NCBI GenBank assembly: GCA_023957155.1
Contig: JAMLHK010000001.1
Location: forward strand, 1 to 64,000
Direction: 5' to 3'
DNA from: Chitinophagaceae bacterium
GTDB taxonomy: Bacteria > Bacteroidota > Bacteroidia > Chitinophagales > Chitinophagaceae
Length of the DNA: 64,000 nt
Shown in pieces: positions 8,232 to 15,917 of this stretch. The position numbers and the translations under genes are program-made. Below the pieces are notes generated by a model. That model made no database searches. It saw only the letters and a program-made list of their open reading frames with translations, and had not been told where the DNA came from. Position 1 is the first letter of the stretch, and each line of letters opens with the position of its first letter.

Positions 8232-11200
8232 TTAAAAATTACAGGAGAACCCGATAGTAAATGAGCGCTGTGCAGGATACGCCCCGTAATCAATGCCCTG
8301 CCTTAACAACTGCTCACCGTATGAGCTTACTTCAGGATCAAAACCCGTGTATTTGGTAAAGGTGAGCACATTGGTACCCGTTACAAACAACCTCGGGTTC
8401 TTGATCACGGCTATATCCGGAAACTGGTAAGAAAGCGCCAGCAGCTTCAACCGGAAATAGCTTCCGTCTTCCAGCATGGCAGAATTAATATCGGTAATAC
8501 CCCCGGCCGTCTTTTGTGTTCCGGGATAACGCGGATTATTGTGCGGGTTGGCAGGCGTCCACCTGTTGAGATACCAGTCTTCACTCTGGTTAAAGACCAT
8601 CCCTGCATAATTGATCATACCGCTGTTCAGGTAAAATTGGGTAAGGTTCAACACATCGTTGCCTACCGATCCGGTGAAAAACAGGTTAAGACCAAAATTT
8701 TTCCAGGTAATATCATTAGTCCAGCCAAAGATAAAATCCGGGCTCGACTTACCCAGCACCTGGCGGTCATCGGCATTAATCTTACCGCTCTTATCTAAAT
8801 CCTCATACTTCCAGGTTCCGGGACCATGGTCAGCAGCGCTGCCTGCGTAAGGATAATCAGGAGTGCCGTTTGTATTAAAATCTGATGGCTGTGCCAGCCC
8901 GGTTACCTTATACCCGAAAAATCTTCCCACTTCCTTGCCGGGCGTTAAAATAGCAGCAACACCTCCCTGCAGGTTCCCGCCGATAGTGGTATAATCTGAA
9001 GAGGTTCTATCGCCCAAGTTCAGCAAAATGGTTTTGTTATGAGAAAGGTTTAACCGGGTATTATACCTGAAAGATCTGGACCGGATGATATCCGCCTGCA
9101 GGCTCAGCTCCACCCCCCGGTTGCGCATAGAACCATAGTTGGCAATGATACTCCCAAAACCCGATTGCGCAGGCAATACCCTGGACTGCAACAGGTCTAC
9201 CGTGGTTTTGTTATAATAATCGAAGCTGACGCCCAGCCGGTTACTGAACACACTGAAATCTAATCCCGCATTGAACTGCCGTGTCCTTTCCCACGAAAGA
9301 TTGGCGTTACCCAAACCGGTGGGATATAACGCCGTAACCACCGTGCTGTTTGCACCTAATTCATAAAAACCACTCCCATACTGGGCCAGCGAGGAGTAGG
9401 GATTGATCGCCTGGCTCCCCGTCTCTCCATAAGATACCCGCCATTTTGTATTGGTAACGAATGTAACAGATCGCATGAAGTCCTCACTATCCATATTCCA
9501 CGCAAGCGCCACGGCAGGGAACAACCCGTACTTCTTGTTGGCGGCAAAAGGTGATGCCCCGTCAAGCCGTACAGAAGTGTTCAGCACATACCGGTCTTTG
9601 TACGAATAATTTCCCCGGAAAAATCCCGACTGCAGCGTACGTTCCTCTTTATAGGAACCTATACCCTGCGTTCTTGCACTACCGATATTATCCACACCAA
9701 AATAAGGAATATCAAAACCGGAAGAAGAGGTGTTGAGCAACTCGGTGGTTTGATTGTTATATTCAGCTCCCAGCGTTACATTCAGCTTATGGTCCTGCTG
9801 AAATGTTTTTTCATAAAGAAAATAACCATTCACATTGTAGCTGTAGGTATTAGACATGGTATTGCTACCCTTACCATTGACCCCGTTCCCGGCAGCAGTG
9901 GTAACAGGTAAAAATACCTGGCGGCGGGTAAGGTTCTGGTTACCTCCGAGCGTTACTACCAGCTTCAGATCCTTCGTAATGTTGAACCAGTTCTCTATAT
10001 TCAGAATGGAATAATCGTTTTTAGATATATCCGTCTTCCCATTCAGCTCATGGTAATAATTAGAAAAATAATAGCCGGCAAACTCACCGGGGAAACCCCA
10101 GCTATTGGTCCCGAGATAATCCTTGGCAACCGTAGGCGAAGCACGGATCCCATCCATCAGACCACCTGCATCGGGCCAGGCACGCCCCGTGGTGATTGCC
10201 CGGTTGTTTTTTTGACGAACAAAAGATAACTGCGTTTTTACCGTATACCAGCTGTTCACATCATTGTTCAGGTTTACCCTTAGGCTGCCACGCCCGTTAT
10301 CGGAGCTGATAATGGTTCCCTTGTCCAGAAGGTAATTACCTGAAATGTAATAAGAAGATTTGGGGCTTCCGCCTGATACACTCAATGAAATATCCTGCCT
10401 GAAGCTGGGACGCGTAATCAGGTCGAACCAGTCGGTATTGGCAAAAGTGGTATCCAGGTTGGGGAAGATTGGGGGTAATTGGTATAGTCCCCAAAATTCA
10501 TTGATGATCTCTGCATATTGCCTGCCATTCATCATTTTTACCGGGTTGGCCACTGCACCAAATGAAGTCTTATTCACTAATTCCACTCTTCCCTCTCCAC
10601 GTTTACCCGCCTTGGTAGTGATGAGCACCACACCATTAGCCCCACGTGAACCATAAATAGCCGTAGCCGATGCGTCTTTCAACACTTCCATGCTTTCAAT
10701 ATCGTTGGGATTAATACCATATAACCCGTTTTGGGCAAAAGACCCGGTAAAATTAGCCGTGGCTTCACGGTAAGGAGGCATCGGGAACCCGTCTATTACA
10801 TACAGGGGCTCATTGCTGCCGCTTAATGAGTTATTCCCCCTGATCCTTACCACGGCAGCCGCGCCCGGCTCGCCGGAAGTCTCTACTACCTGCACCCCGG
10901 TGGTCCTTCCCTGTAAGGCCTGGTTTATGGTTGAAATATTTGCATTTTTAAAGTCCTTTTCGGAAACCCTGGAAATAGAGCTTGCTATATCCTTCCTGCT
11001 TTGCACACCATATCCCACCACAACCACCTGATCCATCTCATTGACCACCTGTTGCAATTTTATGGATAGGTTTTTATTTTGCGTTACGGTTATTTCCTGC
11101 GTTACGTGGCCTACAAACGAAATCACCAGCACATCTCCGGGGTTGGCATCAATACTAAATCCGCCGTCCGCCCCGGTAGTTGTACCTTTTGCTGTTCCTT

Positions 11201-11687
11201 TAACGGCAATGCTAACACCGGCTAAGGATTCACCGGCTTCCGAAACCACCCTGCCATCAATTTGCAACAGAGGGATATCCTCTTCAGAGTTCACAGCATT
11301 TGTGGGAACCACTTTTTTTTCTTCCAGCCGGGTAGTAACCACAATTGTATTGTATCGTATCAGGAAGCTGGCCGGCTGATCCCTGAAGCAGTATTGCAAT
11401 ACTTCTGTAAGGTCTGCGTTTTTTACATCAATCGTAATCCGCTTGGTTTTTTTGAGCAGGTCGGGGTTGTATATGGCATCGTATCCCGTTTGGGCTTTTA
11501 CCATTTCAAATACCTGTTCCAATGAGATGTTTTTGCCTGAGAGGGAAACTTTCTGGGAGTAGGTTCTGGCACTTACGTGTAGACAGGCAACAAATAGCAA
11601 CAAAGCAGTTAATTTCATATAAAGCAATGTTTGCGCCCATACATACCTTTTTATAAAAAAGGCATTGCCATAAGCATTTTGGTTCAT
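8232..11687 (-). CDS. SusC/RagA TonB-dependent transporter with STN signalling domain (locus 1)
   Basis: 1151 residues. An N-terminal extension of 23 residues precedes an in-frame Met24 that starts a classical signal peptide (MKLTALLLFVACLHVSA); either could be the true start. Domains in order: secretin/TonB short N-terminal domain (about 46-118), carboxypeptidase-regulatory-like domain (141-213), TonB-box-like 'VVVVGYG' (221-227), plug ('YVIDGFPM', 'IESMEVLKDASATAIYGSRGANG'), then a long outer-membrane barrel ending in an aromatic (SCNF). The STN domain is the part that contacts FecR-type anti-sigma factors, and fecR and the sigma gene lie directly upstream. Function: TonB-driven import of an oligosaccharide captured with SusD. 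A predicted antisense RNA starts opposite its start codon. Confidence 0.95.
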   Translation of the reverse strand: MNQNAYGNAFFIKRYVWAQTLLYMKLTALLLFVACLHVSARTYSQKVSLSGKNISLEQVFEMVKAQTGYDAIYNPDLLKKTKRITIDVKNADLTEVLQYCFRDQPASFLIRYNTIVVTTRLEEKKVVPTNAVNSEEDIPLLQIDGRVVSEAGESLAGVSIAVKGTAKGTTTGADGGFSIDANPGDVLVISFVGHVTQEITVTQNKNLSIKLQQVVNEMDQVVVVGYGVQSRKDIASSISRVSEKDFKNANISTINQALQGRTTGVQVVETSGEPGAAAVVRIRGNNSLSGSNEPLYVIDGFPMPPYREATANFTGSFAQNGLYGINPNDIESMEVLKDASATAIYGSRGANGVVLITTKAGKRGEGRVELVNKTSFGAVANPVKMMNGRQYAEIINEFWGLYQLPPIFPNLDTTFANTDWFDLITRPSFRQDISLSVSGGSPKSSYYISGNYLLDKGTIISSDNGRGSLRVNLNNDVNSWYTVKTQLSFVRQKNNRAITTGRAWPDAGGLMDGIRASPTVAKDYLGTNSWGFPGEFAGYYFSNYYHELNGKTDISKNDYSILNIENWFNITKDLKLVVTLGGNQNLTRRQVFLPVTTAAGNGVNGKGSNTMSNTYSYNVNGYFLYEKTFQQDHKLNVTLGAEYNNQTTELLNTSSSGFDIPYFGVDNIGSARTQGIGSYKEERTLQSGFFRGNYSYKDRYVLNTSVRLDGASPFAANKKYGLFPAVALAWNMDSEDFMRSVTFVTNTKWRVSYGETGSQAINPYSSLAQYGSGFYELGANSTVVTALYPTGLGNANLSWERTRQFNAGLDFSVFSNRLGVSFDYYNKTTVDLLQSRVLPAQSGFGSIIANYGSMRNRGVELSLQADIIRSRSFRYNTRLNLSHNKTILLNLGDRTSSDYTTIGGNLQGGVAAILTPGKEVGRFFGYKVTGLAQPSDFNTNGTPDYPYAGSAADHGPGTWKYEDLDKSGKINADDRQVLGKSSPDFIFGWTNDITWKNFGLNLFFTGSVGNDVLNLTQFYLNSGMINYAGMVFNQSEDWYLNRWTPANPHNNPRYPGTQKTAGGITDINSAMLEDGSYFRLKLLALSYQFPDIAVIKNPRLFVTGTNVLTFTKYTGFDPEVSSYGEQLLRQGIDYGAYPAQRSFTIGFSCNF

Positions 11688-11694
11688 ACTTTTG
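11665..11694 (+). promoter_or_regulatory. Predicted antisense promoter at the susC start codon (locus 1)
   Basis: On the plus strand TTG (11665-11667), 19 bases, then TACTTTTG (11687-11694). This matches the Bacteroidota primary promoter (-33 TTG, -7 TAnnTTTG) in both boxes and spacing. It points away from susC and towards the hairpin-terminator at 11755. The same -7 box sits at the same place relative to susC in the other two loci. Confidence 0.5.
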
Positions 11695-11699
11695 TTAAG

Positions 11700-11791
11700 T
11701 TTTGATTTACGAAATTGTTTTTTAGTCGAAGCAACCTTAGTAGTTCAAAATCACCGGGGATCCTGTAACGGCAGGGTTCCCGTTTTGTTTT
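11700..11791 (+). ncRNA. Predicted cis-antisense RNA of the susC leader, DonS-like (locus 1)
   Basis: Predicted transcript of about 90 nt from the plus-strand promoter ending at 11694 to the T-tract at 11783-11791. It is complementary to the susC 5' leader. Support: correct promoter elements, a strong intrinsic terminator in the antisense direction, and the same layout at 33800 and 61386. In Bacteroides, DonS-type antisense RNAs lie at this site in polysaccharide loci and repress the sense operon (established for that genus). Transfer of that role to this locus is inference. Ends are estimates. Confidence 0.5.
11755..11791 (+). terminator. Intrinsic terminator, antisense to susC leader (locus 1)
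   Basis: An 11-pair stem (11755-11765 with 11772-11782) with loop TAACGG is followed by TTTTGTTTT. Two of the pairs are G59:U78 and U61:G76 (numbers within 117xx), which hold only in plus-strand RNA; in sense RNA they are C/A mismatches. On the sense side no T-run follows the hairpin. The structure therefore terminates plus-strand transcription. Confidence 0.65.
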
Positions 11792-11875
11792 AAACCGGTT
11801 ATTTGTTTGTAAATGGCTTATTTGATCATAGCATTTTTTTTAGGGTTATAGAAATATGTAAGATCGTAAGTTGAT

Positions 11876-13120
11876 TTAATGATTAGGCTGCATGATAATA
11901 TGCCTGCCCTGCCTTATAAACTTTACCCTGCCTTCGCTCTCCAATATCTCCAGCAGCTTTTCTATATTGTCTTTGCGGCTTATGCCCCCCGAGAACCGGA
12001 TAGCGCTGAGATCGCCTGCTGTTTCGATCTCCACATCATACCAACGTGCTATCTGGCGCATTATACCAACCACACCGGTATTGTTAAATTTGAATCTCCC
12101 GTTTTTCCAGGCCAACACTTCTTCTATATCGGGATGGCTTTTGTTAAACACGGCGCCGTTAACCGCTACACTTGCCTGCTCTCCCGGCACTATTTTCATT
12201 TGGGCGCCCGCTTTCCTTACCATTACCGATCCTTCCACTAAGGTCGTTCTTATCGCATCCTCATCAGGGTAGGCGTTGATATTAAAATGAGTACCCAGTA
12301 CCGTTACTTCCATCCCGCCTGTTACACCCTCACGCGGAATAACGGAAACCCGGAACGGCTTTGACTTATCCCTCGCTACTTCAAAATAAGCTTCTCCTGT
12401 TATGGTTACCTTCCGCTCCTTACCCGTAAAAGCGGTAGGAAAGCTGATGGATGAGGCGGCGTTCAGCCACACGGCCGTTCCATCCGGTAATACAATTTGG
12501 TACTGTCCGCCACGGGGCGTGGTGATCGTGTTAATGGAAATAGCCTGTCCGTCTGCATTCACAAGCTTTGATGCATCATATACCAGCCTGCCGCCCCGGC
12601 TTAATATGTCAACATTTCCCTGTTCTTTAATAAGATCCTGCATGGTGCTGTCTAATACTACCTGCGATCCGTCTGAAAGTGTCAGCACGGCTTTGTCGCT
12701 ACCCGGCAGTATGGTATCCATTGCCGCTACCGGCTCATCTGCGGGATGCCTGGCAGCGGTTCCTGCAAAAAACCAGGCGGTTCCTGCAATAGCTGCCAGC
12801 AATGCAGCGGCAGCAAGCCATTGTGCTGCTCTCTTGCTTAAGAAACGCCTCACAGCAGGTGATCCGGCAACCGGCAGGCTGAGACCCGCTTTTTCAAAAA
12901 TATGTTGTATGCGCAAGGCGGTATCTGCCTTTTCCATCTCCAGCAACGCATCGCCCAGCTTTTCATCGTCCAGCAGCTTTTCAAATAATACCCGGTTTTC
13001 TTCCCGGCTCTTTTTCCATTCCTCCAGCAGTTGTATTTCTTCTTCAGAAATACTGCTATCCCGATATTTCCGGATCAAACCGGCAATCCATACAGACTGC
13101 TGCACCTCTTTTTCTGTCAT
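11876..13120 (-). CDS. FecR-type anti-sigma factor (locus 1)
   Basis: 414 residues. The cytoplasmic N-terminal region (1-99) holds the sigma-binding part ('RKYRDSSISEEEIQLLEEWK'). One membrane segment spans about 100-119. The periplasmic FecR domain contains 'TITTPRGGQYQIVLPDGTAVWLNAASSISFP' (in part), 'VTITGEAYFEVARD' and 'VLGTHFNINAYPDE'. The C-terminal DUF4974 domain ends in 'EGRVKFIRQGRHIIMQP'. It relays occupancy of the STN domain of the adjacent SusC to the sigma factor encoded 82 bases upstream. The order sigma-fecR-susC-susD is the classical arrangement for regulated glycan uptake. Confidence 0.93.
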   Translation of the reverse strand: MTEKEVQQSVWIAGLIRKYRDSSISEEEIQLLEEWKKSREENRVLFEKLLDDEKLGDALLEMEKADTALRIQHIFEKAGLSLPVAGSPAVRRFLSKRAAQWLAAAALLAAIAGTAWFFAGTAARHPADEPVAAMDTILPGSDKAVLTLSDGSQVVLDSTMQDLIKEQGNVDILSRGGRLVYDASKLVNADGQAISINTITTPRGGQYQIVLPDGTAVWLNAASSISFPTAFTGKERKVTITGEAYFEVARDKSKPFRVSVIPREGVTGGMEVTVLGTHFNINAYPDEDAIRTTLVEGSVMVRKAGAQMKIVPGEQASVAVNGAVFNKSHPDIEEVLAWKNGRFKFNNTGVVGIMRQIARWYDVEIETAGDLSAIRFSGGISRKDNIEKLLEILESEGRVKFIRQGRHIIMQPNH

Positions 13121-13202
13121 AGGGAAATATTACTTTATATACATAATACACCGCAAGGCAGCATTTGTACCATTTTTATTTTTTATTTTTTTATTTATGC
13201 TG

Positions 13203-13799
13203 CTAATGGTGAATCCATACGGAAAAGACGATCAACAAAAGGGGGTTCTTCTGCTTCAGCCATTGCCTTAACAAAGCCAGGGCTTTGCTTTTTTGATTGC
13301 GGACGGTTTGGTGGGAGAGGTTCAGATGGGCGGCTATGGCTTCGTTGCTCATCTTTTTATAATGGCTGAGTATGAATATTTCACGCATCTTAGCAGGCAG
13401 GGCATCCACAGATTTCCGTATTTCAGCCAGCAGCTCCGAATAGATTATTTCCGCTTCATCACTATCTCCGCCTTCATTCCCATACAATTGTATAAAGGTT
13501 GCCGTTCGTGTTGCTTCCCGTTGCCTGGATCGTACTACATTGATACAGCCATTACGAACCGATGTATACAAAAAGCCTTTTACTTCACCGAAACCGGAAA
13601 ATTGTGCCCGCCGCTCCCATAATTTCATAAATACATCCTCTACAACATCTTCAGCCTCTGCACTGCTTATACGGGCTACCCGGCAGGCATACCTGCCAAG
13701 CACAGGAAAATATATCCGTATGAGATAATGAAAGGCGGGGCTGTCGCCCTCTTGCAGAAGCCGGAAGCAATCATCGTCATTACAGCAATCCTCCTTCAT
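13203..13799 (-). CDS. ECF RNA polymerase sigma factor (locus 1)
   Basis: 198 residues. Sigma region 2 includes 'RISSAEAEDVVEDVFMKLWERR' (about 42-65). Region 4 has the helix-turn-helix 'MSNEAIAAHLNLSHQTVRNQ' near residues 150-170, preceded by 'LPAKMREIFILSHYK'. The C-terminus is hydrophobic. It belongs to the sigma-70 family used with FecR anti-sigma factors. It directs transcription of the susC operon when released by FecR. No clear TAnnTTTG box was seen in the 70 bases upstream. It is the first gene of locus 1. Confidence 0.93.
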   Translation of the reverse strand: MKEDCCNDDDCFRLLQEGDSPAFHYLIRIYFPVLGRYACRVARISSAEAEDVVEDVFMKLWERRAQFSGFGEVKGFLYTSVRNGCINVVRSRQREATRTATFIQLYGNEGGDSDEAEIIYSELLAEIRKSVDALPAKMREIFILSHYKKMSNEAIAAHLNLSHQTVRNQKSKALALLRQWLKQKNPLLLIVFSVWIHH

Positions 13800-14173
13800 G
13801 AATAATAAAAATTAGATCAATATTTCACAATTTACAAAGCATTACAATAACCGGTGTTTATGTTTCATAATTTATCGAATAATGTAATATTACGCCGCGC
13901 TGCGGCTTAGAGAAAATGTGTTGAAACCCTTGCGTCTATAAATATCCTGTCGCGCTACGCCTGATACATTCACTATAGCAGCAAAACTTTACCACACCTA
14001 AAGGTAACCGGCAGGTATGCTGCGGAGCAGCTATAATATTTGTAGAAAAGAAATAGGGAAAAAGTAAAAAGGCACATGGCGCCGTAATATTAAAGCCGGT
14101 GCCACGAACGCTACAAAATAGAATGAGGCTTTCGAATATCGAAAAGTGATTTACAAACAAGACCGATAACCCA
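13800..14173. other. Intergenic spacer between locus 1 and the sulfatase, hairpin-bearing
   Basis: No gene supported. A 74-codon minus-strand frame at 13936-14160 has no recognisable family or convincing start. The spacer contains GC-rich imperfect palindromes: GCCGCGCTGCGGC near 13893, CTGCGGAGCAG near 14020, and GGCGCCG with CCGGTGCC near 14078-14104. These may end transcription of the sulfatase operon (locus 2) before the sigma gene of locus 1 is reached. Confidence 0.45.
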
Positions 14174-15748
14174 TTAACGTAATACGCTAAAGCCTTGCGA
14201 TTTTAGCTTATTCAGTAAATCAGACAATGCTTTGACTTTTTCAGGATTCTGCATATAAAGATTCTGACTCTCCATTGGATCCTCCGCCAAATTATATAGC
14301 TGTCCTTTAGGTCCTCCTTCTACGGGATTTAGTATCCCCGGCAGCGTAAATCCTCCGGATCCCAATACATCAATAAATTTCCATCCATCCTTTTTTATAG
14401 CCAATTTCCCGCCTGCTGAAATATAAATAATATGATCCCTGACTTTGTAGTTTTTATTCCCGTTTAAAACTTCGAAGAAACTGAAGCTGTCTTCTCCGTA
14501 TGGTTGTTTAATGGGTTGTCCCGTCAAATCAGAAAAGGTTGCCAAAAGATCAACTAAGCTAACGGTCTGGCTATACGTAAATCCCTTTTTTATTTTTGAG
14601 GGCCATTGTATAATTAATGGTATATGATGGCCTCCATCCCAAATATCTCCTTTCTGTCCTCTTCTACCCCAATTGCTTTGATGAGCATAAGCCTGAACAT
14701 CTTCTTCAGCCCAATGTCCTCCATTATCGCTGGCAAAAATCACTATTGTATTCTCTTCGATCTTCAATAATTTTAATGTATTATTCACCTGTTCAACAGC
14801 ATGATCAACCTGAAAAATGAAGTCTCCATAAGTACCTAAGGCAGTTTTATCTTTAAACTTATCATCCGGCACCCAGGGGGTGTGAGGCCCGGACAATGGA
14901 AGATAGAGCAGAAAGGGGTTTTGAGGGTTTGACGCTACCTGCTCCTTTATAAAGGAAATCCCTTCATTTACTATAATGTCAAAACAATCTTCTATCCTGA
15001 ACGATCTGGACATCTCGCCATTTCTCCACCAGACACCCCGCCCCCAATATATGTCATCTACACCTGTAATTCTCCGATCCCATACTTCTACACTCTCCTT
15101 TATGGTTTTAGGATACACATCTGCTGTTAAAATAACTTCGGGATCAACTACCTTATTGTTTTTAACAAAAACGTATGGAGGCATATCTAAGGAGGCCGGC
15201 AAAATAAATGAATAGTCGAACCCTAACGAATTGGGTCCATCATAGATATCACGACCAAAATCCACATTCGTATAGCCAGGTTGTTTATAATCTAAAATCG
15301 GCGGTCTTGTTGTATCTTTTGATTCCCAATTAAGACCAAGATGCCATTTACCAATGCAACCTGTTGTATAACCGGATCTCTTCATTAATGAAGCAACTGT
15401 TTCTCTACCCTGCTCAATCTGCGGAGGCAGATAACCCCAGAATTGCTTACGCTCAGGCGCTCTAAAATAATATCTCCCGGTAACTAATCCATATCGGGAT
15501 GGCGTACACACCGCACCGCCTGAATGAGCTTCTGTAAATACGATGCCTCTTTCGGCCATCTTGTCTATACTGGGCGTACTCGTTCTTGCTAAAGGATTAT
15601 TTGATGACACGTCTCCATATCCCATATCATCTGCAAGAATAATTACTACATTCGGAAGCTTACTCCCTTTTAATTGTGCATTTATCGCAAAGGAACCTAA
15701 ACACAAAAAGGAAATAATGAAAGCTTTCTTTAAATAATGATTTGACAT
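14174..15748 (-). CDS. Sulfatase (S1 family, arylsulfatase type), exported
   Basis: 524 residues with a signal peptide to about residue 25. Metal-binding 'ILADDMGYGD' (38-46). The formylglycine motif is C81-T-P-S-R85 followed by 'YGLVTGRY', so Cys81 is the residue modified by a maturase encoded elsewhere. Also visible are 'GKWHLGLNWESK' and 'FASDNGGHW', typical of the S1 fold. Function: hydrolysis of a sulfate ester on a glycan in the periplasm. It is the terminal gene of locus 2, after a 169-base gap from the cytochrome-like gene. The substrate position cannot be read from the sequence. Confidence 0.93.
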   Translation of the reverse strand: MSNHYLKKAFIISFLCLGSFAINAQLKGSKLPNVVIILADDMGYGDVSSNNPLARTSTPSIDKMAERGIVFTEAHSGGAVCTPSRYGLVTGRYYFRAPERKQFWGYLPPQIEQGRETVASLMKRSGYTTGCIGKWHLGLNWESKDTTRPPILDYKQPGYTNVDFGRDIYDGPNSLGFDYSFILPASLDMPPYVFVKNNKVVDPEVILTADVYPKTIKESVEVWDRRITGVDDIYWGRGVWWRNGEMSRSFRIEDCFDIIVNEGISFIKEQVASNPQNPFLLYLPLSGPHTPWVPDDKFKDKTALGTYGDFIFQVDHAVEQVNNTLKLLKIEENTIVIFASDNGGHWAEEDVQAYAHQSNWGRRGQKGDIWDGGHHIPLIIQWPSKIKKGFTYSQTVSLVDLLATFSDLTGQPIKQPYGEDSFSFFEVLNGNKNYKVRDHIIYISAGGKLAIKKDGWKFIDVLGSGGFTLPGILNPVEGGPKGQLYNLAEDPMESQNLYMQNPEKVKALSDLLNKLKSQGFSVLR

Positions 15749-15917
15749 AACTTCTGATCTATTTTTTGTTATGCGGGAGCGGGAAGATCATTTACCATTT
15801 TTATTTCCATCTCCGATACCTGGTAATAAGAAAGGGTAACATGCAAACGGCTTTGCTACCAGGTATAGCAATAATTGAAAACCGCTTATGTCCGGCAGCC
15901 ATGTGTTAGCCATTGGC

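Noticed and set aside
11755-11791. Hairpin as a sense terminator between fecR and susC
   Set aside because: On the sense strand the wobble pairs become mismatches and no T-run follows; it fits the antisense direction only.
12402-13271. 289-codon plus-strand frame opposite fecR/sigma of locus 1
   Set aside because: It lies opposite two well-supported genes, is serine/alanine-rich without family features, and is a frame shadow.
13936-14160. 74-codon minus-strand frame in the locus 1/2 spacer
   Set aside because: Cysteine- and phenylalanine-rich chance frame across hairpins, no homology recognised.
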